Positions 52,141 through 60,457 are shown, counted from the stretch's first letter. The stretch: DNA of 64,000 nucleotides from Sodaliphilus pleomorphus (GCF_009676955.1 NZ_CP045696.1:868001-932000); one strand, 5' to 3'. Translations and numbers: made by a program. Notes: generated from the letters alone by a model not told the origin.

Positions 52141-52560
52141 ATGGAAAACAAGAGCTTAGGAATGATTATACGCGAGGAGCGAAAGAAGAAAGGCCTTACG
52201 CAAGCCCAGCTTGGTAAGCTGATAGGTTTGAAGGAGTCTCGTGTGTCAAAGATTGAGCATGGAGCACCGATAACGCCCGAGGTGGCATCTTTCATTCTTG
52301 GCAAGATGGGGTCGGCATTGCAGATTAACGTTGTTGACAAAGCTGGCTTTAACCAAGAGGAAAGCGATTTTATTGTGTCTGTTATCAACAACTTTGCCGA
52401 TGAGAAGAAGATTCCTCTCACTAAGGCTTACAACTATATCGTGACTTTCAAGGGGATGGACTTCATGCGCCAATACCAAGACATTGAGAAGACCCTCAGC
52501 AATCATGAGATTGTCAATGATGTATCACGCGTATGTGCAAATAACGGTGGTCGTCTATGA
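52141..52560 (+). CDS. XRE HTH plus DUF3791 antitoxin-like protein
   Basis: 139 residues from the ATG at 52141. Residues about 8-60 are an XRE helix-turn-helix (IIREERKKKGLTQAQLGKLI, KESRVSKIEHG). Residues about 75-135 match DUF3791: DFIVSVINNFADEKKIPLTKA, YNYIVTFKGMDFMRQYQDIE, KTLSNHEIVNDVSRVC. DUF3791 is usually a separate small gene beside DUF3990; here it is fused to a DNA-binding domain. The stop overlaps the toxin start by four bases. It likely binds the inverted repeat upstream and neutralises the DUF3990 protein. Confidence 0.82.
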   Translation: MENKSLGMIIREERKKKGLTQAQLGKLIGLKESRVSKIEHGAPITPEVASFILGKMGSALQINVVDKAGFNQEESDFIVSVINNFADEKKIPLTKAYNYIVTFKGMDFMRQYQDIEKTLSNHEIVNDVSRVCANNGGRL

Positions 52561-53060
52561 TTCTCTATCACGGCAGTAACCAACTGATTACCAGAATAGA
52601 CCTGTCAAAGAGCAAGGACTTCAAGGACTTTGGTCGTGGTTTCTATCTGACTAAGGATTATGCTCGTGCAGTCGCCATGGCGCAAAGAACAACAGCCATT
52701 ATGGGCGATGGCAGTCCGGAGGTGTCACCTTTCATCTTTAACCCATCAAGATGCCCCGCCGATGTAAGGATAAAGAAGTTCGATGGCAGGTCCGCGGAAT
52801 GGGCTCTCTTTGTGCTAAGGAACAGGGAAAAAGATCCTCTTCATAACTACAAACATGATTACGACATCGTCATCGGTCCTGTTGCCGACTCGCGTGTAGA
52901 TGCCATATTACAGGAATACCGTAGGAGCTACGGCGACGCATACGCCAATAGCACTAACCTCAACAAGTTGGCAAAACAGTTGAAATATCCCGGTCCGGAG
53001 TACATACAATACTGCTTTTGTACAGAAAAAGGAATTAAACAATTAATTTTAGACTTATGA
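52557..53060 (+). CDS. DUF3990 ADP-ribosyltransferase-like toxin
   Basis: 167 residues, overlapping the preceding gene by four bases and the following one by four. It begins MILYHGSNQLITRID and has KDFGRGFYLTKDYARAVAMAQ, the YHG...GxGFYLT pattern of the ART fold (NAD-binding His and Tyr), and EYIQYCFCTEKGIKQL at the end. DUF3990 members are taken as toxins of toxin-antitoxin systems. The ART pattern is seen; toxicity and target are inferred. Confidence 0.8.
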   Translation: MILYHGSNQLITRIDLSKSKDFKDFGRGFYLTKDYARAVAMAQRTTAIMGDGSPEVSPFIFNPSRCPADVRIKKFDGRSAEWALFVLRNREKDPLHNYKHDYDIVIGPVADSRVDAILQEYRRSYGDAYANSTNLNKLAKQLKYPGPEYIQYCFCTEKGIKQLILDL

Positions 53061-53266
53061 TTACAGATAAACTTGAAATAGAGAGATTGCTGACAAGGCT
53101 TACAACTTATATTGCCAATAAGCTGCACCTGTCGACTATGGCTGCTGTCGGAGCGGTATGCATGTCAAAGGTAGCCAATGAGTTGGCAGGTGGGAAGATA
53201 CCAGAAGGAACGACCTTCGAAGATTTGTCAGAACGACTACTCAAAGAGGTAACGATGGCACAATGA
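53057..53266 (+). CDS. small third protein of the toxin-antitoxin operon
   Basis: 69 residues, overlapping the DUF3990 stop by four bases. Mostly helical: LEIERLLTRLTTYIANKLHL, STMAAVGAVCMSKVANELAG, then FEDLSERLLKEV. Small helical proteins of this size accompany DUF3990/DUF3791 genes in related loci. It could be a second antitoxin, a chaperone or an adaptor; no family name is certain. Confidence 0.6.
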   Translation: MITDKLEIERLLTRLTTYIANKLHLSTMAAVGAVCMSKVANELAGGKIPEGTTFEDLSERLLKEVTMAQ

Positions 53267-53327
53267 GGAAAACATAAGTAAAAGTTCTTCTATGTGACTG
53301 ATAGAGAAGCCATTCACATACAAGTTT

Positions 53328-53453
53328 ATGAGAGCAAAGAGACCTTACCACGTCATTCACAGTGTAGCGAGTTTGCCATACTGCCATGGAGTCGTTAAAG
53401 ACTTGCTTGATTGGTGTTTATCAGAGAATCCTCAATTCCGCAACCCTACTTGA
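53328..53453 (+). pseudogene. possible short coding remnant after the toxin-antitoxin operon
   Basis: 41 codons (MRAKRPYHVIHSVASLPYCH...NPQFRNPT) that run into the direct repeat. Another frame just upstream (53278-53400) also reads as a protein fragment ending in AILPWSR. The region looks like decayed coding DNA, not an intact gene. Confidence 0.25.
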
Positions 53454-53825
53454 AGCCTCAGAGTGTTGTGGTCAAAATTGCCAAGAATGCGATTTTTTAG
53501 TGCTCGGACTGGCTTTTTGCCATGTGCTGGCTGATATGCGAGCATAATGTCCCTTATCCCATCGGGGGGGGGTATAGACGACAGCCCCTCCAACACGTTT
53601 GGCTCATCGGTAGCCGGCGTTGTATAGGGTCCGGTAGTGCAGCCATCTGGCCTTCGTGTAGATGTTCAGCGTCGCGCAAGCATGATATCGCTGCACTGAC
53701 AGCCATAGTTCGCACAGCGGAGATCAAGCCGCCCGTCTACCAGCGTGCCCAGTCCGGTGCGCCTAAATTCGTTCATCGCATGAAAATTTCCACCATAGGG
53801 AACAATACATAGAGGGCTGTGGAAG
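53432..53825. repeat. 394-bp direct repeat, copy A
   Basis: Near-identical to 54646-55040, starting TCAATTCCGCAA and ending GCTGTGGAAG. On the minus strand it contains a degenerate coding stretch (MNEFRRTGLGTLVDGRLDLR). Small indels distinguish the copies. It may be a decayed insertion element. Confidence 0.85.
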
Positions 53826-53839
53826 ACCATATTCAATAA

Positions 53840-54164
53840 CGAAGTGCAAAATTTCGTTCTGAATGGCCCTACACACATTTTTGTCGTTCGAGACTTAATG
53901 GCGGATTGGGGATGGGGCTTCACATGCCCCCAGCCCCTCCCCAATCCGTTATTACGTCGCGCAAAATGTAACTTTCAACCAGCAAATGCCAACAAACTCA
54001 TCAGGCAATATATTCCAAAAGGCACCGATTTTTCTACCATATCCAGTGCATTCATCCGCAAAATTCAGTATAAAATCAATCGAAGACCTCGTAAAAAACT
54101 GAATTTCGACTGCCCAAAGAATGTTTTCTTCCGGCAAATCGCTAATTTTGCACTTGCCAGTTGA
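53840..54164. repeat. hairpin plus decayed IS30-family element, copy 1
   Basis: Shares its left part (hairpin, to about 53980) and right end with 59727-60098. IS-like ends AACTTTCAACCAGCAA and (inverted) ACTTTCAACTGGCAA are recognisable. Between them only the 3' end of a transposase remains. Confidence 0.82.
53988..54164 (+). pseudogene. IS30-family transposase, C-terminal remnant
   Basis: Reads NKLIRQYIPKGTDFSTISS, then IQYKINRRPRKKLNFDCPK, the C-terminal signature of IS30 transposases (compare IRQYIPKKTDF in the intact element at 25754-26707). The N-terminal and catalytic parts are deleted. Confidence 0.82.
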
Positions 54165-54181
54165 AAGTAGGATTTTTGAGA

Positions 54182-54622
54182 ATGAAATATATAATAGAAA
54201 TTTTCATGTGTTTATTTTTGATTTGTTCATGTGACAATCATGATGTAGAATTCAATGAAAAGGAACAGACTTTTTATATTTACAATCTGTTGCATTTTTC
54301 TATTGAGCCATTAGATAGCTTTAGCAAATCTTATACATATGACTTCTTTCGGCGGACAAAGGGAACATGCAGAGAGGTGGATACTATTTGTTTAAAAAAA
54401 CGAATATCAAAGAAATTTAAAGCGATAGAATCGTCTTCTTATAAGCAAGAATTTCGGTATAATCCTTCCTATATAAGGCTATTACCAAACACCCAATATG
54501 TAATAAGACATGACGGGATGGGAGCTAAAGTAAATATAATAAAGTATTTTTTTACAGATTCTTCTGGAAATTTACATTATAAGTGTGATGAAAAGTCTAG
54601 TAGTAAATTACAAGAACCTTAA
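54182..54622 (+). CDS. hypothetical lipoprotein, AT-rich orphan
   Basis: 146 residues from the ATG at 54182. Lipobox in MCLFLICSCDNHD. The mature part has aromatic and basic residues and no recognised domain (KSYTYDFFRRTKGTCREVD, NTQYVIRHDGMGAKVNIIKY). Very AT-rich and isolated between the IS30 remnant and direct repeat B, so probably acquired cargo. No promoter was recognised. Confidence 0.6.
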   Translation: MKYIIEIFMCLFLICSCDNHDVEFNEKEQTFYIYNLLHFSIEPLDSFSKSYTYDFFRRTKGTCREVDTICLKKRISKKFKAIESSSYKQEFRYNPSYIRLLPNTQYVIRHDGMGAKVNIIKYFFTDSSGNLHYKCDEKSSSKLQEP

Positions 54623-54645
54623 TTACAAAGATTTTTGCTATAACT

Positions 54646-55040
54646 TCAATTCCGCAATCCTACTTGAAGCCTCAGAGCGTTGAGGTCAAAATTGCCAAGA
54701 AGGCGATTTTTTCGTGCTTGGGCTGGCTGTTTGCCCTGTGCTGGCTGATATGCGCGCATAATGCCCCCTTTACCCCATCGGGGGGTATAGACGACAGCCC
54801 CTCCAAAACGTTTGGCTCATCGGTAGCAGGCGTTGTATATGGTCCGGTAGTGCAGCCATCTGTCCATGGTGTAGATGTTCAGCGTCGCGCAAGCATGATA
54901 TTGCTGCACTGATAGCCATAGTTCACACAGCGGAGATCAAGCCGCCCGTCTACCAGTTTGTCCAGTCCGGTGCGCCTAAATTCGTTCATCGCATGAAAAA
55001 TTTCCACCATAGGGAACAAATACACAGAGGGCTGTGGAAG
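54646..55040. repeat. 395-bp direct repeat, copy B
   Basis: Partner of 53432-53825. It ends about 40 bases before the purN promoter. Together the pair brackets the IS30 remnant and the orphan lipoprotein. Confidence 0.85.
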
Positions 55041-55082
55041 TCCCGTTGAAGCATGTATAGGTGCACAAAGGCGCGGCCGCGT

Positions 55083-55114
55083 GTTGGTCGTTTTCACTTT
55101 CTTCGCTACCTTTG
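55083..55114 (+). promoter_or_regulatory. promoter of purN
   Basis: GTTG (55083-55086), 20 bases, TACCTTTG (55107-55114); ATG 33 bases downstream. Confidence 0.72.
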
Positions 55115-55147
55115 CAGTGCGAGATGTAACGACAAAACTTGAAACCC

Positions 55148-55732
55148 ATGGTCAATATAGCAGTCTTTGCCTCGGGCAACGGCACCAATTGCGAGAATAT
55201 CATCAACCACTTTGCCCACTCCAGCCAGGCCCGCGTGGCACTGGTGGTGTGCAACAAGGCCCAGGCGCCTGTCGTGGAGCGGGCCCGGCGCCTGGGCGTG
55301 ACCGCCGCAATCGTGCCACGCCAGGCACTCAACGACCCGGCGACGATGCTTGAGCTGCTGTCGCGGCACCACGTGGAGCTCATCGTGCTGGCAGGGTTCC
55401 TGCTCATGGTGCCCGCATTTCTCATCCAGGCCTACCCACATGCCATCATCAACATTCACCCTGCATTGCTGCCCAGGCATGGCGGCAAGGGTATGTATGG
55501 CCCGCACGTGCACGAGGCGGTGTGGAAGGCCCGCGACAAGGAGACGGGCATGACGGTGCACTGGGTCACCGAGCAGTGCGACGGCGGCGGCATCATTGCC
55601 CAGTACCGCGTGGCGCTCTCTCCTGCCGACACCCCCGAGACCATTGCCCAGAAGGAGCACGAGCTGGAGATGAAATACTTTCCCCAAGTGATAGAAAGGG
55701 TCATCGCCTCGCTGCAGCGGCAGCAAGCCTGA
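55148..55732 (+). CDS. purN: phosphoribosylglycinamide formyltransferase
   Basis: 194 residues from the ATG at 55148 (MVNIAVFASGNGTNCENI). The catalytic Asn-His-Asp set appears in INIHPALLPRHGGKGMYGP and GMTVHWVTEQCDGGGII. It formylates GAR with 10-formyl-THF, the third step of purine synthesis. It stands alone, not clustered with other pur genes, directly right of the repeat patch. Confidence 0.95.
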   Translation: MVNIAVFASGNGTNCENIINHFAHSSQARVALVVCNKAQAPVVERARRLGVTAAIVPRQALNDPATMLELLSRHHVELIVLAGFLLMVPAFLIQAYPHAIINIHPALLPRHGGKGMYGPHVHEAVWKARDKETGMTVHWVTEQCDGGGIIAQYRVALSPADTPETIAQKEHELEMKYFPQVIERVIASLQRQQA

Positions 55733-55829
55733 CTGCAGCTCTCGGCCCGCGCTACAGCCGGGAAACACTCAGGCTGCCGCCCTCCCATTTTTTTTTGCGA
55801 CTGGGCCGCAATCATGCCGGCACACTATG

Positions 55830-55860
55830 AAAAAAGCCCGAAGCGACAATCGCCTCGGGC
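55830..55860 (-). terminator. terminator of tRNA-His
   Basis: On the minus strand GCCCGAGGCGA, short loop, TCGCTTCGGGC, followed by six Ts. It could also serve purN from the other side. Confidence 0.8.
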
Positions 55861-55866
55861 TTCAAG

Positions 55867-55940
55867 GGTGGGAGGTGGGACTCGAACCCACGACATTCAG
55901 AACCACAATCTGACGCTCTAACCAACTGAACTACGCCCAC
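55867..55940 (-). tRNA. tRNA-His (anticodon GTG)
   Basis: 74 nt. Acceptor GTGGGCG, D-arm AGTTCAGTTGGTTAGAGC, anticodon arm CAGATTGTGGTTCTG reading GTG, T-arm GTGGGTTCGAGTCCCAC. CCA is not encoded. The histidine -1 G is not evident next to the acceptor. Confidence 0.93.
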
Positions 55941-56159
55941 CATGTTGGTTTTGCAGGTGCAAAGGTAGCACAATATTTCCACACTTGCAACAACCGGGCC
56001 TTTTTTTTCAAATATTTTTCAAAAAAAACACTATCGTCGGGGGGCGCCACTCCTCCTCAAGGCCGCCCAACGCGGTCATGCAGAAGCAGCGAAAATTAAA
56101 TTTTAGTAAATAATTCGAAAAAAATATTTTCGGCATGTGGCAAAATCAACAAACTTCAT

Positions 56160-56167
56160 TATTTTTG
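56160..56167 (+). promoter_or_regulatory. -7 box of nagA
   Basis: TATTTTTG, 54 bases before the nagA ATG; the -33 box is not clear. Confidence 0.45.
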
Positions 56168-56221
56168 CATATTACAAAATAAAACAAAAAAAACGGGAAA
56201 CAACTAAACAGGATTTACACT

Positions 56222-57400
56222 ATGTTAACTCAAATCTATAACGGACATATACTCACCCCACAAGGGTGGATCGACGGAGGCTCGGTACTCATCGAGAACG
56301 GCCTCATCACCGAGGTGAGAAAAAGCAGCAACATCGACCCCAACGCCGATAAGACCATCGACGCCAAAGGGCTGCACGTGGTGCCGGGCGGCATCGAGCT
56401 GCACTGCCACGGCGGCGGCGGCAGCGACTTCATGGAGGGCACCGAGCAAGCCTTCAGGCAGGCGGTGAAGACCCACATGCAACATGGCACTACGGCCATC
56501 TTCCCCACCCTGTCGTCGTCGACAGCCGAGATGATGGACGCCGCCTGCCACACCTGCGACCAGCTCATGAAAGAGCCTGGCAGCCCCATCATGGGATTGC
56601 ACCTGGAGGGCCCCTACTTCAACCCCCGCAAGGCCGGCGCGCAGATGCCCGAAATCATACGCAACCCCGACCCCAAGGAGTACCACCACTTTGTCGAGGA
56701 CTACGACTGCGTGCGCCGCTGGGATGTGGCCCCCGAGCTACCCGGCGCCATCGAGATGGGCAAGTACATCACCAGCAAGGGCGTTGTGGCTGCCATCGGG
56801 CACACGGCTGCCGAGTATGACGACGTGAAACGCGCCTACGATGCAGGCTACAGCCTGGCCACCCACTTCTACAACGCCATGCCCGGCTTCCACAACGTGC
56901 GCGAGTACAAGCACGCCGGCACGGTCGAGTCGGTCTACCTCATGGAGAACATGAGCGTGGAAATGATCACCGACGGCATCCACGTGCCCGTGCCCATACT
57001 GCGCCTCATCTACACCATCAAGGGCGTGGAGCGCACCGCACTCATCACCGATGCCCTGGCCGTGAGCGGCAGCTCGAGCACCAAGGCCTTCGACCCGCGT
57101 GTCATCATCGAGGACGGCGTGTGCAAGCTCAGCGACCGCTCGGCACTGGCCGGCTCCATCGCCACGATGGACCGCCTCATCAACGTGGCCGTGACCAAGG
57201 CCAACATACCGCTGCGCGACGCCTGCCGCATGGCCAGCGAGACACCGGCCCGCATCATGGGCATCTACGACCGCAAGGGCTCGCTGCAACGCGGCAAGGA
57301 CGCCGACATCATGATTCTCGACAACGACATCCAGCTGCGTGCCGTCTACTCGATGGGCGAGCTGGTAGAAGGCACTGGCAAGCTCTACCCGCTCGAGTAG
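56222..57400 (+). CDS. nagA: N-acetylglucosamine-6-phosphate deacetylase
   Basis: 392 residues. Metal-site motifs HCHGGGGSDFMEGT, GLHLEGPYFNP, AIGHTAAEYDD, THFYNAMPGFHNV and catalytic Asp in TALITDALAVSGS are all in order. It removes acetate from GlcNAc-6-phosphate, feeding amino sugars to glycolysis or cell wall. No nagB or transporter is adjacent. A terminator follows. Confidence 0.95.
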   Translation: MLTQIYNGHILTPQGWIDGGSVLIENGLITEVRKSSNIDPNADKTIDAKGLHVVPGGIELHCHGGGGSDFMEGTEQAFRQAVKTHMQHGTTAIFPTLSSSTAEMMDAACHTCDQLMKEPGSPIMGLHLEGPYFNPRKAGAQMPEIIRNPDPKEYHHFVEDYDCVRRWDVAPELPGAIEMGKYITSKGVVAAIGHTAAEYDDVKRAYDAGYSLATHFYNAMPGFHNVREYKHAGTVESVYLMENMSVEMITDGIHVPVPILRLIYTIKGVERTALITDALAVSGSSSTKAFDPRVIIEDGVCKLSDRSALAGSIATMDRLINVAVTKANIPLRDACRMASETPARIMGIYDRKGSLQRGKDADIMILDNDIQLRAVYSMGELVEGTGKLYPLE

Positions 57401-57438
57401 CGCAGCCCCACAGCCGCACAATTACCCCTATCACCGCA

Positions 57439-57481
57439 CTGGGGCACATGGCCGTAGCGACCATGTGCCCCAGCCGTTTTT
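57439..57481 (+). terminator. intrinsic terminator after nagA
   Basis: CTGGGGCACATGG (57439-57451) pairs with CCATGTGCCCCAG (57461-57473), then CCGTTTTT. Confidence 0.85.
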
Positions 57482-57557
57482 CCACCCGCAAGGCAAGCAT
57501 TCCACGAGCCAGCCAAATAAAAAAATGGTTATAATGCCAAGAAAATAGCCCAAATAA

Positions 57558-57589
57558 TTTGGTATTTTATAATTTTTGTTGTAATTTTG
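57558..57589 (+). promoter_or_regulatory. promoter of the 659-residue unknown protein
   Basis: TTTG (57558-57561), 20 bases, TAATTTTG (57582-57589): exact match in both boxes and spacing. Leader of about 90 bases. Confidence 0.78.
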
Positions 57590-57683
57590 CCACACAAGTC
57601 TACAGCCCAGCCATGGCATCGCGCCCAGGGGCTCAGGCTGCCTTACTCACACTTTAAATCACACACACAACACACACAGCATC

Positions 57684-59663
57684 ATGAAAGCAACAACTAT
57701 CACCCTCTCGGGCATCGAGCAGCACTACAACCCCGAGGCCGCCACAGCGGGAGCTGCCTGCAAGTGCAACAACCTGCGCCCCCGCGAGGGCGTGCTGCAA
57801 GTCACCGGCCTGCCCGCCAGCACCACCGCAATCGCCGCAGGCGACCGCCTGCTCGCCATCGACGGCGACCGTTTCATCACCCTGCGCGACGGCCACAGCG
57901 TGATGTGGGGCAGCACCCAGCTGGCCCGGGTCGAGGGCACAGGCATCGCTGTCCACGTGGTGGGCAATTTTCTCGTGATCACGACCCGTGCCGAACGTAT
58001 CTACCTGTATCGCACCAGCTCGGGCTACAACGAGGTGGCACCCACAAGGGCCGTGCCAGCAATCGCGATCGGTCAGGGCAAAGACACAAGCATGAGCATC
58101 ACGCTGCCGCCCTACACCTTTGCCCAGCCCCTGGCCACGTGGCAGTATCCCCTGCCCAGTGCCGACTTGCAAGGTCTTGCGGCGACAGTGGCTGCGGCAT
58201 GGAAACAGCTCGGGCGGCAAGCCGCCGATGCCGGCTATCGCACCGGCCCCGTGCTGGCCCGCTATGCCGTGAGGCTGTGGGACGACAGCTACCTCTATGT
58301 GAGTCCGGCAGTCGAGACTGGCACCAGTTGCGTGAAGTCGAGCTACCGCACGAGCTGCGAGGCCGAGCAGCACGACGGCAAGTGGACCGGCCTGCCCCAG
58401 TGCGAGCTCGCGAGGCCCTGCTTCACCCTGGCCATCACCCCGCAAGCCGGCATCGACGAGGCCTGGCTCGGGCTGGTCAAGAGCATCGACATCCTGGTCA
58501 CCGATGAGGCCCAGGTGGCTGGCGCCGCCGTGCTCGACTACCGCATGGGCGTGAGCAACGTGGGCACGCGCCGCTACACCATTGAGCTGGGGCCCACACC
58601 GCGACCTGCAGCGGCCATCGAGGCCGACCTGCGCACCAGCGCGTGGCACCTGGCCGCACGCACCACACATGTGGCCGAACTGGCCAAGGGGCAGTGGATC
58701 GACGACCCCGTCGAGGCGCTCAAGCTCACAAGCGCCGACGTCGACGCCCTCGTCGCAACCAGCCCGCAAGGCGTCACGGCCAGCATGGCCCACAACGGCC
58801 GTCTCTACACAGGCAGTGCGACAGGCCACATTGCCGTGAGCCGCATCGACAACCCGCTCGTGACAGCGCAGAGCAAGAAAATCGTGGGCGGCGAGATTCT
58901 GGCCCTGGCCATCGCTACCCGCCCCATCTACTCGGGCGGATACGGGCGGTTTCCCGTCTACGTGTTCACCAGCGAGGGCATCTTTGCCCTGCCCCAGCTC
59001 GCCAGCGGCAGCTACGGCGAGGCCCGCATCATGAGCCGCAAGGTCATAGCCCGCGGCACGCAGCCCGCCGAGGGCGACGGCAGCACGTGGTTTGTCGACA
59101 ACCTGGGCCGCCTGTGCAGCATCACGGGGGCCAAGGTTGTCGAGCACTTGCGCGATGTGGCCGGCACCACCCAGCTGGCCTGGAACGAGGCCGAGCACGA
59201 GCTGGCCATGCTCACCGCCAGCGGCCACATCGCGTGCCTCACAACCACTGGCCGTGTCTATACCACTGCTACCAGCTGCCAGCAGCTCTACGGCCACGGC
59301 GCCCGTGCCCTGGCCGTGACAGCCAGCGGCCAAACCTGCGACCTGGGCAACGAGCAGCCGGCGAGCAACCAGCCTGTCGACTACCTGAGCCATCCCATCG
59401 TGGCAGGCAACTCCATGTGCATTACGCCCAAGTGGGTGACATGGAACGTGACTGGCCGCGACCTCGACCTCAAGCTGTGCATCTATGGCGAGCGCGGCAC
59501 CAGCTGCCACGGCTTTGTGGTCAACAGCCTGCACGTGAAAGGCAACGTGGGTGCCCCCGTCAAGGTGCCGCTCGCTGCACAGCCGCTGCGTGCCCTGCGC
59601 CTGGCAGTGAGCGGCACAGCCCCCAGTGGCACGCTCTTGGGCCCTGTCGTCATCGCCATATAG
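57684..59663 (+). CDS. large protein of unknown function, possible beta-propeller
   Basis: 659 residues without signal peptide or membrane span, rich in Ala and Thr. It begins MKATTITLSGIEQHYNPEAA and soon has KCNNLRPREGVLQVTGLP, a phrase seen in a group of uncharacterised Bacteroidales proteins. Repeated units of the type GDRLLAIDGDRFITLRDGHS, NNGRLYTGSATGHIAVS, GSTWFVDNLGRLCSITG and HIACLTTTGRVYTT suggest blades of a beta-propeller. The C-terminal third may be a jelly-roll. It has a perfect promoter of its own. Possibly a phage- or structure-related scaffold; function unknown. Confidence 0.6.
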   Translation: MKATTITLSGIEQHYNPEAATAGAACKCNNLRPREGVLQVTGLPASTTAIAAGDRLLAIDGDRFITLRDGHSVMWGSTQLARVEGTGIAVHVVGNFLVITTRAERIYLYRTSSGYNEVAPTRAVPAIAIGQGKDTSMSITLPPYTFAQPLATWQYPLPSADLQGLAATVAAAWKQLGRQAADAGYRTGPVLARYAVRLWDDSYLYVSPAVETGTSCVKSSYRTSCEAEQHDGKWTGLPQCELARPCFTLAITPQAGIDEAWLGLVKSIDILVTDEAQVAGAAVLDYRMGVSNVGTRRYTIELGPTPRPAAAIEADLRTSAWHLAARTTHVAELAKGQWIDDPVEALKLTSADVDALVATSPQGVTASMAHNGRLYTGSATGHIAVSRIDNPLVTAQSKKIVGGEILALAIATRPIYSGGYGRFPVYVFTSEGIFALPQLASGSYGEARIMSRKVIARGTQPAEGDGSTWFVDNLGRLCSITGAKVVEHLRDVAGTTQLAWNEAEHELAMLTASGHIACLTTTGRVYTTATSCQQLYGHGARALAVTASGQTCDLGNEQPASNQPVDYLSHPIVAGNSMCITPKWVTWNVTGRDLDLKLCIYGERGTSCHGFVVNSLHVKGNVGAPVKVPLAAQPLRALRLAVSGTAPSGTLLGPVVIAI

Positions 59664-59685
59664 AATGATTTTGAGCTGGTTTGAG

Positions 59686-59723
59686 CTGTGTAGATTCTAT
59701 GTGTAGATTCTATGTAGATTCTA
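59686..59723 (+). repeat. short tandem repeat (three units of TGTAGATTCTA type)
   Basis: Three near-copies of GTGTAGATTCTAT within 38 bases, between the unknown gene and the hairpin-IS30 repeat. Confidence 0.6.
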
Positions 59724-59726
59724 AAC

Positions 59727-60098
59727 CGAAGCGCAAAATTTCGTTCTGAATGGCCCTACACACATTTTGTCGTTCGAGACTTAATGGCGGATTGGGGATG
59801 GGGCTTCACATGCTCCCAGCCCCTCCCCAATCCGCCATTAAGTCGCGCAAAATGTAACTTTCAACCAGCAATACAAAAAAAGGAGACCGAAGTCTCCCCG
59901 AGATTAACTAACTTTGTATTGCGATATGTATTATCAATTAACCTCGCAGCAAAGGTCGCAATTTTCGCCTTACTGCAAAGAAGGACTCCGAGAAAAGTTA
60001 TCGCCTCGATAGTGAGGCGCAGTCAATCAACACTGAATTTCGACTGCCCAAAGAATGTTTTCTTCCGGCAAATCGCTAATTTTGCACTTGCCACTTGA
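59727..60098. repeat. hairpin plus decayed IS30-family element, copy 2
   Basis: Same left flank and right end as 53840-54164, but with the 5' end of the transposase region retained: CAATACAAAAAAAGGAGACC, a -7-like TAACTTTG (59909-59916) and the codons MYYQLTSQQRSQFS from 59926, then an internal deletion to LNFDCPKNVFF. The two copies thus keep different parts of one ancestor. Confidence 0.82.
59778..59844. repeat. long hairpin of the repeat, intact version
   Basis: A 28-base arm (59778-59805, GACTTAATGGCGGATTGGGG...) is inverted at 59818-59844 with one bulged base and a 12-base loop. Copy 1 (53890-53955) has the same hairpin with several changes. No T-run follows, so it is not an ordinary terminator. 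Confidence 0.8.
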
Positions 60099-60129
60099 CT
60101 CTACAACAAAAAAAATTGAGGACAAAAAT

Positions 60130-60160
60130 TTTGCACGATTCAAAAATTGTTGTACCTTTG
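60130..60160 (+). promoter_or_regulatory. promoter of tRNA-Val
   Basis: TTTG (60130-60133), 19 bases, TACCTTTG (60153-60160), about 45 bases before the tRNA. Confidence 0.72.
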
Positions 60161-60205
60161 CACCGCAATTCACGCCCCACAAGGGGGTGTGGGCAGCACA
60201 AGAAG

Positions 60206-60283
60206 GGGCGTTTAGCTCAGCTGGTTCAGAGCATCTGCCTTACAAGCAGAGGGTCGGCGGTTCGAATCCGTCAACGCCCACCA
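60206..60283 (+). tRNA. tRNA-Val (anticodon TAC), CCA encoded
   Basis: Acceptor GGGCGTT with AACGCCC, D-arm AGCTCAGCTGGTTCAGAGC, anticodon loop CTTACAA reading TAC, T-arm CGGCGGTTCGAATCCGTC. The discriminator A is followed by an encoded CCA, unlike the other two tRNAs here. Confidence 0.94.
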
Positions 60284-60297
60284 CTACAAGAGTGAAG

Positions 60298-60330
60298 GAG
60301 CTTGAAAGAAGATTTCAAGCTCTTTTTTTT
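60298..60330 (+). terminator. terminator of tRNA-Val
   Basis: GAGCTTGAAA, loop GAAGA, TTTCAAGCTC, then eight or more Ts. Confidence 0.88.
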
Positions 60331-60449
60331 CGGCTTGCAGCCATGCAGGCCACGGGCCGCAGCAGCGCCAGAGCCGACAAAAAGTAGTTAAATTGTTGAA
60401 ATTTATTGAATTTTATTGGGCCAAAACCTTGTAATTTTGGAAAAAGCAC

Positions 60450-60457
60450 TAACTTTG
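60450..60457 (+). promoter_or_regulatory. -7 box upstream of the pseudouridine synthase gene
   Basis: TAACTTTG, about 140 bases before the ATG; the -33 box is imperfect. Confidence 0.45.

Noticed and set aside
57654..59534. 626-codon minus-strand open frame opposite the unknown 659-residue gene
   Set aside because: The plus-strand reading has a perfect promoter and a leader, whereas the minus reading has Val/Ala/His-rich shadow composition and no promoter.
59778..59844. Long hairpin as a transcription terminator of the 659-residue gene
   Set aside because: No T-run on either side, and the same hairpin occurs 6 kb away with a shared flank, which fits a repeat element better.
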